From Terripilifer ovatus (GTDB taxonomy: Bacteria > Pseudomonadota > Alphaproteobacteria > Rhizobiales > Beijerinckiaceae), in contig JARHVB010000043.1 in assembly GCA_029222685.1 (NCBI GenBank), forward strand, positions 1 through 45,326: a stretch of DNA of 45,326 bases. Reading direction: 5' to 3'. The position numbers and the translations under genes are program-made. Of this stretch, positions 16,421 through 25,255 are shown piece after piece. The stretch's first letter is position 1. Every line of letters starts with the position of its first letter. The notes under the pieces were generated by a model. It was not told where the DNA came from and did not search any database. It was given only the letters and a program-made list of their open reading frames with translations.

Positions 16421-17128
16421 TCACGGTCGCCGGTTTTCAGCAGTCCCCTCGATGACTCCATCGCGCAGGGAATGGATTTGATCGAACCGGTCGAATATCT
16501 TCTCGTCGTGGGTCACAACGATGACCGCCGCGTCACGTTCGGCCGCGACTTTCCGAAGCAGGTCCATGACTTTGCCGGCCCGCTGCGAATCGAGCGCCGC
16601 CGTCGGCTCGTCAGCGAGAATGATGCGCGGATCGTTGGCCAATGCACGCGCGATTGCGACGCGCTGCGCCTCGCCGCCGGACAGTTCGCCCGGCATGGCG
16701 TCCTGACGCCGCTCAACCCCGAGATAAGTCAGAAGCTCCAGCGCTCTCTCCTTCGCCTGCGCCAGATTGGCGCCGGCAAGGGTGCGAGCCACCGCAACGT
16801 TTTCCCAGGCATTGAGGAACGGCAGAAGATTGTGCGACTGGAAGATGAAGCCGATTTTCTCCAGACGCAAACTGCGCAGATCCGGCCGCAGCCATTTGCC
16901 GTCATAGACAAGTTCACCGCTGAGCCGCATGCTGCCCGAATTCGGTTCGAGAATGCAGCCGATGACGTTCAGGAGCGTGCTCTTTCCCGATCCGCTCGGG
17001 CCGCGCAGGCCGATCACGGTTCCGGGGAAGACATCGAGCGATACGTCGCGCAGCGCATCGACGCGGGCCAGTCCCTCGCCGAAGTGCTTGCTGATCCCTC
17101 TGATCTCGACGACAGGCTGCGTTGTCAT
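16421..17128 (-). CDS. ABC transporter ATP-binding protein (LolD/MacB/DevA type)
   Basis: This is the ATPase of an HlyD-FtsX-type ABC exporter. The product has 235 residues with Walker A GPSGSGKST (43-51), signature LSGGEAQR, Walker B IILADEP and the H-loop VVTHD. The ATG at 17128 starts MTTQPVVEIRG two bases after the permease stop, which marks the true start and coupling. The frame stays open upstream but would overlap the permease. It is the last gene of the three-gene operon. Confidence 0.92.
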   Translation of the reverse strand: MTTQPVVEIRGISKHFGEGLARVDALRDVSLDVFPGTVIGLRGPSGSGKSTLLNVIGCILEPNSGSMRLSGELVYDGKWLRPDLRSLRLEKIGFIFQSHNLLPFLNAWENVAVARTLAGANLAQAKERALELLTYLGVERRQDAMPGELSGGEAQRVAIARALANDPRIILADEPTAALDSQRAGKVMDLLRKVAAERDAAVIVVTHDEKIFDRFDQIHSLRDGVIEGTAENRRP

Positions 17129-17130
17129 GA

Positions 17131-18267
17131 TTACCCCGCGAGCGCCGACGCGGGATCGATCCTGAGCGCCGTACGCACGCCAAGCGCGCTCGCGATCAGG
17201 CATACGACCAGCACAATGCCGAAGAGACTCGCAGCATCTTCCGGCTGGAGAACCACGCGACGCGGGAAGTAGGCTTGGCCGGCACTGATGAGTGCGGCAC
17301 CGGCCAGAAAGCTGATGACGCCCATCGCCAGCGCCTGCTGCACGATGAGCCCCACGATATGGCGATCAGGCGCACCGATCAGCTTGAGGGTCGCGATCGA
17401 CTTCTTCTTGTCGATCGTCATTGTATAGATGATGAGCCCGATGATCACGGTCGAGACGCACAGCAGCAGAGTGGTGAACAGACCGATCTGGCGGCGGGCA
17501 CGATCGATGACGGAGCGTGAGAGGACGGCTTCCTGATCGTCCTGGGTAAGGGCCGCCAGATGTTTCCAGCGCACGATGTCCTGCGCGAAGCGCTTCGGGT
17601 CGATGCCGGGCAGCAACCGCACCACGATGGCGTTCACCGTGTCGATCGTGCCGGATGCACCGCCCGAACGAACCACCTCGCGCCGCGCGGCCGCCGGGGT
17701 GAGGTCGAATTGCAGTTTCTGCGCGTCTCGCAAGGTAATGAAGACGACCGGATCACCGCCCGAGGCGACAAGATTGCGCGTCAGGCCCACCACCGTGAAT
17801 AGATAGCGCCCGAGCTTGATCTGCTCGCCGAGCGCAAGACCCGCACTCCGATCCGCGACGGCCTCGTAATGGCTGCGCAGGACAGGCCGACCTTCCACCA
17901 CCGATAGCGCCTCGCCGGGACGCGCGATCTCGGCGCCGACGACCATCAGGCGCTTGGTGACGCCGCGATGCACCGCCTCGACGTTCTGATAGGAGACACC
18001 GCCGGCGGCGGCGACGCCCCATTGCGCGGCCACCGCCTCGCGCATGTCGCCGGGAAGTCGCGAGGCCTCGGCGAAGGGTCCGCGTGTGTCCCCTTCCACA
18101 ACCCAGACCTGCGCGCCCGCCGCGCGCACCAGCCCGAGCGATTCCAGAATCAGCCCGCGATAGATACCGACCATGGCGAGCACGATGCCGAGCAGCAGGC
18201 TAAGGCCGAGGCATGTCAGCAGGAAGCGCCCGAGATTGTGCCGGATGTCTTTCAGCGCGAGGTTCAT
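17131..18267 (-). CDS. ABC transporter permease (FtsX/MacB-like, DevC type)
   Basis: This 378-residue inner-membrane protein has an N-terminal membrane segment (about 14-40), a large periplasmic domain, and three C-terminal membrane segments (about 260-285, 305-335 and 345-365) with the FtsX-family block KKKSIATLKLIGAPDRHI between them. It starts one base after the HlyD gene stop and ends two bases before the ATPase start. This four-helix form is used in mechanotransmission or periplasm-facing export rather than classical channel transport. The substrate is unknown. Confidence 0.9.
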   Translation of the reverse strand: MNLALKDIRHNLGRFLLTCLGLSLLLGIVLAMVGIYRGLILESLGLVRAAGAQVWVVEGDTRGPFAEASRLPGDMREAVAAQWGVAAAGGVSYQNVEAVHRGVTKRLMVVGAEIARPGEALSVVEGRPVLRSHYEAVADRSAGLALGEQIKLGRYLFTVVGLTRNLVASGGDPVVFITLRDAQKLQFDLTPAAARREVVRSGGASGTIDTVNAIVVRLLPGIDPKRFAQDIVRWKHLAALTQDDQEAVLSRSVIDRARRQIGLFTTLLLCVSTVIIGLIIYTMTIDKKKSIATLKLIGAPDRHIVGLIVQQALAMGVISFLAGAALISAGQAYFPRRVVLQPEDAASLFGIVLVVCLIASALGVRTALRIDPASALAG

Positions 18268-18268
18268 G

Positions 18269-19429
18269 TCACGGCCCGTCGGCTTGCGGCCGCGCCGCGC
18301 GGCCTGGCCGCAGATCGGCGCGATCGTCGATCACCACCTGGCCTTTCGGATCGGACACGATCTGAATGCGCGCATCGATCAGCCGTTCGCCGAGCTGAAC
18401 ATGCTGACGGGCGAGGCGTCCGTCCTGCAGCGTCCAGACGATGCCGGAACGGCCGTCATACCCGTCGATATATTTGAGCGGAACGAAAAGTCCGCTCGGA
18501 ATCACCTTCTTGACGATTTCAACTTCCGCCTGCTCGCCAAGATAGCGCAGTTGGTGCTGCGGATTGCAGACCCGGCATCGCACATAGACGCGGCGCTCTT
18601 CCGTCAGGCGGTCGTTCTCCTGGTCGATGCGGACGACCTCCGTCTCGAACAGGCGATCCGGTTCCGACCGCAACCGCACGACTGCGGCCTGACCGATCTC
18701 AAGACCGCCGGCCAGCGCTTCATCCACATAGGCTTTGACCCAGATCGAGTCCGGTGCGATCAGCGTGAACACGGCCTCGCCGGCATTTGCGATTCCGCCC
18801 AGTTCCTTGGTGCGGGCAACCACCCGCGCGTCGAACGGCGCCCGCAACTCATGTTGGGCGAGGACGACCGCATCAATTCTGCGTTGGGCATTGGCGTCAT
18901 CCTGCAGCACGGCTGCAACCCTGGTGTCCGCCTCGATCACTTTCACGTCGCCGAGCGCGATTTCTTCCGCGGCCTGCGCTTCCTCGGCCGCTTCCTGCGA
19001 CACGCTTCCACGGCCGGCCAGGGTCTGCCGCCGCGCGTTGACGCTTTTCTTCTGCTGGTAGGTAATTTCGGCGCGTTCGCGCTGAGCCTGTGCCTTGGCG
19101 AGATTTGCCGCAGCCTGCCGCCGCGCCGCTTCGCTCTTTTCAAGCTTGCTGCGCTGTGCCTCATCGTCGAGTTTCGCCAGCAACGCACCGGCCTTTACGA
19201 AATCACCCTGGTCCGCCTCGATCGAGATCAGCTTTCCGGCGATCTGGAATCCGACCTTTGAAACAACCTGCGCCTCGATTGTCCCGATGCCGAAGACGCG
19301 CACGCTGACGTTCTGCGCGGGCGTGGCAACTCGAACCGGAATTTCGCGAACGAACCGCCAATAATAGCCGCCTCCCGCAACGAGCAGAACGGCCACAAGC
19401 CCAGCCGCCCATTTCAACGCACGCGCCAT
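18269..19429 (-). CDS. HlyD family periplasmic adaptor subunit
   Basis: This is a membrane fusion protein of 386 residues. A single N-terminal membrane helix (about 8-25) is followed by a beta-barrel/lipoyl domain (GIGTIEAQVVSKVGFQIAG), an alpha-helical hairpin rich in Ala, Gln, Glu and Arg (about 90-165) and the returning lipoyl half (LRAPFDARVVARTKE). With the permease and ATPase it forms a DevBCA/MacAB-like exporter. The ATG at 19429 is preceded by AAGGGGGTGGGG; a GTG one codon earlier is possible. The outer-membrane partner is not encoded here. The LysR gene ends 64 bp upstream on the same strand. Confidence 0.9.
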   Translation of the reverse strand: MARALKWAAGLVAVLLVAGGGYYWRFVREIPVRVATPAQNVSVRVFGIGTIEAQVVSKVGFQIAGKLISIEADQGDFVKAGALLAKLDDEAQRSKLEKSEAARRQAAANLAKAQAQRERAEITYQQKKSVNARRQTLAGRGSVSQEAAEEAQAAEEIALGDVKVIEADTRVAAVLQDDANAQRRIDAVVLAQHELRAPFDARVVARTKELGGIANAGEAVFTLIAPDSIWVKAYVDEALAGGLEIGQAAVVRLRSEPDRLFETEVVRIDQENDRLTEERRVYVRCRVCNPQHQLRYLGEQAEVEIVKKVIPSGLFVPLKYIDGYDGRSGIVWTLQDGRLARQHVQLGERLIDARIQIVSDPKGQVVIDDRADLRPGRAARPQADGP

Positions 19430-19493
19430 CACCCCACCCCCTTGCCTGGACGACGCTTATCGCCGGGATGGGATTTGCCGACATTGCGATGGA

Positions 19494-20387
19494 TCAAGTC
19501 TCGCCACACACCTCCCACACGCAGCCGCGCAGCCAGCGATGCGCCGGATCGGCATCCTGCCGCGGATGCCAGAGCAATGACACAGTAAACTGCGGAATCG
19601 AGATCGGAAGCGCGAAGCTGTGCATGCCGGCCCGCAGATTGCCCGAGTGTCGTTCCGGCACGCTGGCGATGAGGTCGGTGGCGCGCGCGAGCGCCAGAGC
19701 AGCGGCGAAGCCGCCGACAATGGTAACGATGTCGCGCTCCAGTCCCAGCGTCTTCACGGCATCATCGATCGGCCCGTTGTCGCGACCGCGCCGCGACATC
19801 AGGATGTGCCGGCCAGCGGCATAACGTGCGGCCGTCATCTCACCCTGGCTCAACGGATGGCCCACCCGCACCACGCCGATAAACCGGTCGCGAAACAGCG
19901 CCTGCGTCCGCACTTCCGGGCTGGTCATCCTGCCCACAACACCGGTTTCGAGATCGACGCTGCCATCGCGCAAGGAGCTGCTCTCCCGGTCCGGCTTCGG
20001 CACGAAACAAAGCCGCACGCCCGGTGCCTCTCTGCCGACCCGGCCGATCAGGTCCGGCCCGAAATTTTCGACAAATCCCTCGGTGTTCCGCAAAGTGAAG
20101 GTGCGCTCGAGCCGCCCGAGATCGAGCCTTTCGGCCGGGCGCAGAACCGCCTCGCCCTCCTGCACGAGCTGACCGACCCTTCCGCGCAATTCCAGCGCGC
20201 GGGGCGTCGGCACCAGGCCGCGGCCGGCCCGCACCAACAGCGGATCGCCCGTCGCTTCGCGCAGCCGTGCCAGCGCCCGGCTCATCGCCGACGGACTGAG
20301 CCGCAGGCGACGGGCCGCCCGCGCGACGCTGCCCTCGGCAAGCAGGACGTCCAGGGTGACCAGCAGATTGAGATCGGGCGTCGACAT
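19494..20387 (-). CDS. LysR family transcriptional regulator
   Basis: This 297-residue protein has an N-terminal winged helix-turn-helix (GSVARAARRLRLSPSAMSRAL, about 19-39, then the LREATGDPLLVRAG wing) and a C-terminal effector-binding domain. It is divergent from the MFS gene, which by the usual LysR logic is its likely target, together with its own promoter. A palindromic region with a T-N11-A box lies between them. The inducer is unknown. The exporter operon downstream on the same strand may be co-transcribed. Confidence 0.9.
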   Translation of the reverse strand: MSTPDLNLLVTLDVLLAEGSVARAARRLRLSPSAMSRALARLREATGDPLLVRAGRGLVPTPRALELRGRVGQLVQEGEAVLRPAERLDLGRLERTFTLRNTEGFVENFGPDLIGRVGREAPGVRLCFVPKPDRESSSLRDGSVDLETGVVGRMTSPEVRTQALFRDRFIGVVRVGHPLSQGEMTAARYAAGRHILMSRRGRDNGPIDDAVKTLGLERDIVTIVGGFAAALALARATDLIASVPERHSGNLRAGMHSFALPISIPQFTVSLLWHPRQDADPAHRWLRGCVWEVCGET

Positions 20388-20400
20388 GGGCCGAGCCTAA

Positions 20401-20460
20401 CCTGATATGGCGTCAAACGCACGAATAGAATGCAAATGCTGCATCTTCCGCCACATCAGG
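20401..20460. promoter_or_regulatory. Candidate LysR operator between the regulator and MFS gene
   Basis: ATGCA-N5-TGCAT (20430-20444) contains T-N11-A, the LysR-box form. It is flanked by a wider inverted pair CCTGATATGG (20401-20410) and CCACATCAGG (20451-20460), nine of ten bases complementary. The whole lies in the 112-bp divergent space. Binding by the adjacent LysR protein is inferred. Confidence 0.5.
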
Positions 20461-20499
20461 CAGGCGAGTAGGTCTCCAGCAGAAAACGGAGGTTCGACG

Positions 20500-21933
20500 A
20501 TGCCCATGATTGCAGTTGCAAACGACACGCCGGCAATGTCCGCCCGCTGGGTGCTCGCCGGCCTGTCACTCTCCATCCTGCTGTCCTCTCTCGGCACGAG
20601 CATCGCCAATGTCGGCCTGCCGGCCCTGGCACAGGCGTTCGGCGCCTCCTTCCAGGACGTCCAGTGGATCGTGCTGGCCTATCTGCTCGCCATCACCACC
20701 CTGATCGTCAGCGTGGGAAAGCTCGGCGACATTATCGGGCGCCGATGGCTGCTGCTCGCCGGCATCGCCTGTTTTACTTTGGCCTCGGCCCTGTGCGGCA
20801 TCGCGCCAACGCTTGGCCTGCTGATCGCGGCCCGCGCGGTGCAGGGCCTGGGCGCGGCCATCATGATGGCGCTGACCATGGCCTTCGTCGCCGAGACAGT
20901 GCCTAAGGAAAGCACCGGCCGCGCCATGGGGCTGCTGGGTGCCATGTCGGCGGTGGGCACTGCGCTGGGCCCCTCGCTCGGCGGCGTGCTGATCGCCGGC
21001 TTCGACTGGCGGGCGATCTTCCTCGTCAATGTCCCGCTCGGCATGGTGACGTTCTATCTTGCCTGGCGCCACCTGCCCATCGATCGCATCACCACAGTAA
21101 GCGTGCGCGACCGCTTCGATCCCATCGGCACACTGATGCTGGCACTGACGCTCGCGGCGTATGCGCTTGCCATGACGTTGGGGCGCGGCAGTTTCGGCTT
21201 GCTGAATATCGCTTTGCTGCTGGCCGCCATCGCCGGCGCCGCCTTCTTTGTATTCGTCGAGACGAGAGCGGCATCGCCTCTGATCCGGCTGGCGACGTTC
21301 CGCGACCGAACCCTGCGTACAAGCCTCGCCACGAGCCTGCTCGTCTCGACGGTGATGATGGCGACCCTGGTGGTGGGACCCTTCTATCTGTCGCAGGCGC
21401 TCGGGCTCGACGCCACGCGTGTCGGCCTCGTGTTGTCGGTCGGCCCGCTGGTGGTCGCGCTGAGCGGCGTGCCGGCCGGTCGCATTGCCGACCGCTTCGG
21501 CGCACAACGCATGACCGCGGCTGGCCTCCTCGCCATGGCGGTGGGTTCGTTCATTCTCGCCATGCTGCCGATGGCCCTCGGCATCCCTGGCTATCTCGCA
21601 CCGCTCATTGTCATCACTCTCGGCTATGCCCTGTTCCAGACCGCCAACAACACCGCCGTCATGACGGATATCGCCTCCGATCAGCGCGGCGTCATCTCCG
21701 GCCTGCTCAACCTGTCGCGCAATCTCGGCCTCATCACCGGCGCCTCGCTGATGGGCGCTGTGTTCGCGCTGGCCTCGGCAGCGAGCGACATCACGACGGC
21801 GCATCCGCAGGCGGTGGCCACCGGCATGCGCATCACCTTTCTGGTCGCGGCGATGCTGATCGTCGCCGCACTCGCCATCGCAGTTGCAGGCCGTGCCCTC
21901 GCGCGGCGTCGGAAGGCTCATCCGACAATGTGA
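20500..21933 (+). CDS. MFS transporter, DHA2/EmrB-QacA type
   Basis: This is a 477-residue inner-membrane drug:H+ antiporter-like protein with about 14 hydrophobic segments. Motif A appears as GKLGDIIGRRWLLL after helix 2, and the family motif C region GAMSAVGTALGPSLGGVL in helix 5. The ATG at 20500 follows GGAGG by seven bases. It probably forms a unit with the DoxX gene 76 bp downstream and is controlled by the divergent LysR gene. The exported compound is unknown. Confidence 0.92.
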   Translation: MPMIAVANDTPAMSARWVLAGLSLSILLSSLGTSIANVGLPALAQAFGASFQDVQWIVLAYLLAITTLIVSVGKLGDIIGRRWLLLAGIACFTLASALCGIAPTLGLLIAARAVQGLGAAIMMALTMAFVAETVPKESTGRAMGLLGAMSAVGTALGPSLGGVLIAGFDWRAIFLVNVPLGMVTFYLAWRHLPIDRITTVSVRDRFDPIGTLMLALTLAAYALAMTLGRGSFGLLNIALLLAAIAGAAFFVFVETRAASPLIRLATFRDRTLRTSLATSLLVSTVMMATLVVGPFYLSQALGLDATRVGLVLSVGPLVVALSGVPAGRIADRFGAQRMTAAGLLAMAVGSFILAMLPMALGIPGYLAPLIVITLGYALFQTANNTAVMTDIASDQRGVISGLLNLSRNLGLITGASLMGAVFALASAASDITTAHPQAVATGMRITFLVAAMLIVAALAIAVAGRALARRRKAHPTM

Positions 21934-22009
21934 TTATCCGGCAGCCGAAAAATTCTATCTAAAGACGGGACCGGCCTTCGCCCCGCCCCAAATGGTTCAG
22001 GTGGTATCG

Positions 22010-22447
22010 ATGAGCAACGCACCCAATCGATTGATCGTACCGGCCCTTGCGCCGGTCTACGATCGCCTGACTCCGTTTGCATGGCCACTCCTCCGGGTGG
22101 TTTGCGGGCTTTTGCTGGTTCCGTTCGGCTGGAGCAAGCTGACGGGACCCATGTTCAACACCGACGTCGCACTGTTTCACCGGCTCGGTCTGGAACCGGC
22201 GGTCGCGCTCGCCTGGTTCATCACTCTCCTCGAGTTCTTCGGCGGCATGCTGCTCGCGGCAGGCTTTCTCACGCGCATCGTCGCCGCGATGATCGCCGTT
22301 GAAATGCTGGTCATCACCTTCGCGGTGGCGGTTCCGCGCGGCAGCGGCTGGCAGCTCACATTGCTCTGGGCAACCTGCGCGCTGGCGCTGGCCCTGGTCG
22401 GAGGTGGCCGCTATTCCGTCGACGGCGCGCTCAAACGGGAATTCTGA
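22010..22447 (+). CDS. DoxX family membrane protein
   Basis: This 145-residue protein has four hydrophobic segments and the DoxX pattern (LRVVCGLLLVPFGWSKL, then LEFFGGMLLAAGFLTRI). The ATG at 22010 is preceded by AGGTGG. DoxX-like proteins act in membrane redox or thiol stress responses in some bacteria; no precise role can be given here. The stop is convergent with the secreted unknown protein at 22464. Confidence 0.87.
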   Translation: MSNAPNRLIVPALAPVYDRLTPFAWPLLRVVCGLLLVPFGWSKLTGPMFNTDVALFHRLGLEPAVALAWFITLLEFFGGMLLAAGFLTRIVAAMIAVEMLVITFAVAVPRGSGWQLTLLWATCALALALVGGGRYSVDGALKREF

Positions 22448-22463
22448 CGGCCATTTGTCGGAA

Positions 22464-22979
22464 CTACGGACTTGTCTTCACAATGCCGTCGCGCGAGCAG
22501 AGCAGGCCGTCCGTCGGCATCTTCACGAACTTGATGGCCTTTTCGTCGACTTTCCACGCCGTCACGGCCTGTAACTCATCCTTGCCGCTTTCCTCGCGCA
22601 GGGTGCCGACCACGTATTCGGGCATGGGCTTGCCGTTGAGCTTGCACGTGCCTTCGAACGCCGGCGTGGTGTCGGAATGGGCCGGAAGCTCCAGCGCGTC
22701 ACGAACGATGTTCCTGCGGTTTTCCTCCAATACCATGAATTCCCGGCCGCAGATCGACCAGGTGATCGAAGAAAACCTGCCGTAGTCCGAGGCGCCGAGA
22801 TCCTTGAGCTTCAAATCCTTGTGCCGCGCCTCGATCGCCATCACGGTCTCGTTGGAAGCCGGGCCGATCAGCGCCTTGGCGATATCGCCGTCGCAACGGA
22901 CTTTCTCGAAGCCGTCGCGGGCATAGGCGTGAGAACAGCCCATGAAGGCGAGGACCAGAATGCCGATGGTCTTTCTCAT
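22464..22979 (-). CDS. Secreted protein of unknown function
   Basis: This is a 171-residue product with a signal peptide (MRKTIGILVLAFMGCSHAYA, predicted cleavage after AYA). The mature part has four cysteines (in KVRCDGD, WSICGREF, GTCKLNG and LLCSRDG), suggesting two disulfides in the periplasm. I do not recognise the family. The ATG at 22979 is chosen because it opens the signal peptide; the frame is open farther upstream without a ribosome binding site. The gap up to 23166 holds nothing I can support. Confidence 0.7.
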   Translation of the reverse strand: MRKTIGILVLAFMGCSHAYARDGFEKVRCDGDIAKALIGPASNETVMAIEARHKDLKLKDLGASDYGRFSSITWSICGREFMVLEENRRNIVRDALELPAHSDTTPAFEGTCKLNGKPMPEYVVGTLREESGKDELQAVTAWKVDEKAIKFVKMPTDGLLCSRDGIVKTSP

Positions 22980-23166
22980 GATGACGTATCTTTCGAATTT
23001 CGTGCCATCGCGACGATCCGCTTGAAGCGCGCGCATGTTGAGCATCTGCATCGAAACTCTAATCGGGTTTCTCTGCATGGATGTCTGAAATCGCACATGG
23101 AAATCGCTGTAGGCCTCTCGCAACTTGCGCTGGCCGGTTCATCATTCGGGCTGGTCGTGCGGCTTT

Positions 23167-23733
23167 CTAGACGTTGCGGCTTGCAGTCCGGCACCAGTCT
23201 TCGAGCATCGCCTGAATCTGAATTTCGGATTTGGTGTCGCGCGTAAATCCCCACCAGATCAGTGCTCCTTGCCAAACACTGGCCATTTGCCACCCCAACT
23301 TTCTCGCGATGTCCGTCTGGTCAGTCAGTCGTCGGCCCAATGCCATGGCAAGATAATCGCCCCAGGCCCGCCCGCGTTCGCGAAGTGCGGGATTTCGCAT
23401 GTCTTCGCGCAGGAGAGAGAGCCCGTCAGTCACATTGTAGGGGGCAGCATGGACCGGCATGAGCCGCATCAACAGGGCAACGGCGCCAGCCGCATTCTCC
23501 GGGACTTCAGAGTCGGCCGCGGCAGTTGCCGCCTCGAGCTTGTCCCAAGCGTGGAGCATAGCAGCCTCGATCATCGCATCACGCGTGCCGAAGCGTTGCA
23601 CCAAAGTTGCCGTGGCAAGGCCGGCCGCTTTCGACGCATTGGAGAATGTCAGTTCGCCAGGCCCGGAATCATGGATCGCACCCAAAAGCCGGTCGAGGAG
23701 AGTTTCGTCGGAAACAGTCTTGGTTCTGCCCAT
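23167..23733 (-). CDS. TetR/AcrR family transcriptional regulator
   Basis: This 188-residue protein has an N-terminal helix-turn-helix (about 26-50, LTFSNASKAAGLATATLVQRF) and a helical ligand-binding C-terminal part. It is divergent from the DHFR-like reductase gene, with a 50-bp gap that holds a palindrome. It likely represses itself and that reductase. The start is ATG 23733 (MGRTKT) or ATG 23739 two codons earlier; both lie beside the palindrome. The ligand is unknown. Confidence 0.88.
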   Translation of the reverse strand: MGRTKTVSDETLLDRLLGAIHDSGPGELTFSNASKAAGLATATLVQRFGTRDAMIEAAMLHAWDKLEAATAAADSEVPENAAGAVALLMRLMPVHAAPYNVTDGLSLLREDMRNPALRERGRAWGDYLAMALGRRLTDQTDIARKLGWQMASVWQGALIWWGFTRDTKSEIQIQAMLEDWCRTASRNV

Positions 23734-23742
23734 TTCCATATT

Positions 23743-23764
23743 TATAAACGAATGATTGCTTATA
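23743..23764. promoter_or_regulatory. Candidate TetR operator
   Basis: TATAAAC and GCTTATA are inverted halves (one mismatch) around an 8-bp centre, placed between the tetR start and the reductase gene. The AT-rich palindrome probably overlaps the promoters of both genes. Binding by the adjacent TetR protein is inferred from position. Confidence 0.5.
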
Positions 23765-23783
23765 TACAAGGAAAGCGATCCCA

Positions 23784-24350
23784 ATGGCCAGAATACGTGG
23801 ATATATCGCAACGAGCCTGGACGGATTTATCGCAGCGGAGGGCGACCGCCTCGATTGGCTCTTCAAGTACGACGGCCTCGATCTCGGGGAGCATGATCAC
23901 GGGGTGTTTCTCCAGCGCATTCGAACGGTCGTTATGGGCCGAGGCACGTATGACTTCCTGGCCAAAGACGGCGGCCCTTGGGCCTATGGCGATCAGCGCG
24001 TCCTGGTAGTGACGTCACGGCCCATACATGATCCCAAAGGGCCGCTGGAAACGCGCAGCAATGTCGCGGATCTGATTGGCGAATTACGCGCCTTCCGCGA
24101 CGGAGACGTCTGGATTCTCGGCGGCGGAAAGTTGCAGATGGCCTTCATCGAAGGCGGCGCGCTGGACGAGATCGAAATTTATGTGATGCCGGAGCTGGTC
24201 GGGGGCGGAAAACCGCTTTTTCCCGCAAGTGGATTTCAGGTGAGCCCGCGCCTAGTCCGCGCCGACGCTCTCGATCAGGGCTGCGTTCGCCTTCACTATG
24301 CCTTCGATCGCCTGCCGAAGGGTGTTGAGGCAGCCGCGCCGATGATCTGA
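23784..24350 (+). CDS. Dihydrofolate reductase family protein (RibD C-terminal-like)
   Basis: This 188-residue NAD(P)H-dependent reductase-fold protein belongs to the RibD_C/YwjB-like group rather than housekeeping FolA. It has MARIRGYIATSLDGFIA at the start, VVMGRGTYDFL (cofactor region) and DVWILGGGKLQMAFI with the GGG nucleotide-binding turn. AAGGAAAG lies about eight bases before the ATG. The substrate is not known. It is divergent from its likely TetR repressor and followed by tRNA-Gly on the opposite strand. Confidence 0.87.
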   Translation: MARIRGYIATSLDGFIAAEGDRLDWLFKYDGLDLGEHDHGVFLQRIRTVVMGRGTYDFLAKDGGPWAYGDQRVLVVTSRPIHDPKGPLETRSNVADLIGELRAFRDGDVWILGGGKLQMAFIEGGALDEIEIYVMPELVGGGKPLFPASGFQVSPRLVRADALDQGCVRLHYAFDRLPKGVEAAAPMI

Positions 24351-24393
24351 TTTGCGGGTGCCTCATGTCTCCGGGTCGGACACATGAAAATTT

Positions 24394-24468
<75 letters not shown>

Positions 24469-24640
24469 ATCCTTAAGGACGCGACCGCTTCCGGCGCTGT
24501 GTATGCCGCATTCCTTTTGCGAATGCAACATGACGTTCGCCATGATTTTTGCCGATTCCGGGAGATTTTCACGGGATTCGCCCTGATCCCGAAATTCTCC
24601 TAGATGTGCCCGCAAGCCTCACCCTGGACAGCCGCCTGAA

Positions 24641-25138
24641 ATGACCCGCACGCCGCAAGACCTGTTTGCCACTCTCGCCGGTCTCGGCATCGAGACCGAG
24701 ACCGTCACCCACGAGCCGGTGTTCACCGTCGAGGAATCCCAGGATTTGCGCGGCAGGATTGCCGGCGCCCACACCAAGAACCTGTTCCTCTGGGACCGGA
24801 AAGACGGGTATTTCCTGGTCACGGCGCAGGAAAGCGCCACGGTTTCGCTGAAGGGCCTGCACCGCAAGATCGGCGCTGCCGGCAGGCTCAGCTTCGGCTC
24901 GGCGGAGGCCATGCTCGACCTGCTCGGCGTCACGCCGGGCGCGGTCACCCCGTTCGGGCTCGTCAACGACACCGGACGCCGGGTCACCTTCATCCTCGAC
25001 CCCAACCTGGCGCGGGCCGATGTGATAAACTGCCACCCGCTGGTCAATACGATGACGACCGCTATAAGGACGCCGGATCTGGTGCGCTTCCTGGAGGCTA
25101 CCGGCCATCCGCCGCAGATTATCGATCTTTCTGAATAA
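24641..25138 (+). CDS. Prolyl-tRNA editing (ProXp-ala/YbaK-like) deacylase
   Basis: This free-standing trans-editing domain of 165 residues probably hydrolyses mischarged Ala-tRNA(Pro). Visible features are the conserved lysine in AHTKNLFLWDRK (near residue 46), the FGLVNDTGRRVTFILD block, and NCHPLVNTMTT at the active site, as in PrdX/ProXp-ala proteins. This family compensates for prolyl-tRNA synthetases without an editing domain, as in many alphaproteobacteria. The start ATG has a weak ribosome binding site. The thioredoxin-like gene follows by 117 bp. Confidence 0.88.
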   Translation: MTRTPQDLFATLAGLGIETETVTHEPVFTVEESQDLRGRIAGAHTKNLFLWDRKDGYFLVTAQESATVSLKGLHRKIGAAGRLSFGSAEAMLDLLGVTPGAVTPFGLVNDTGRRVTFILDPNLARADVINCHPLVNTMTTAIRTPDLVRFLEATGHPPQIIDLSE

Positions 25139-25255
25139 ATTGGCCGTGCAGCCGCTGGCACAGCGAAACATCAGCCGCCATATGTTGTAACTTGCGATTG
25201 AAGCTCTAACTACCGGCGTGGCGACGTCCGGGGATTTGGACGAGGGGTTTTGGAA

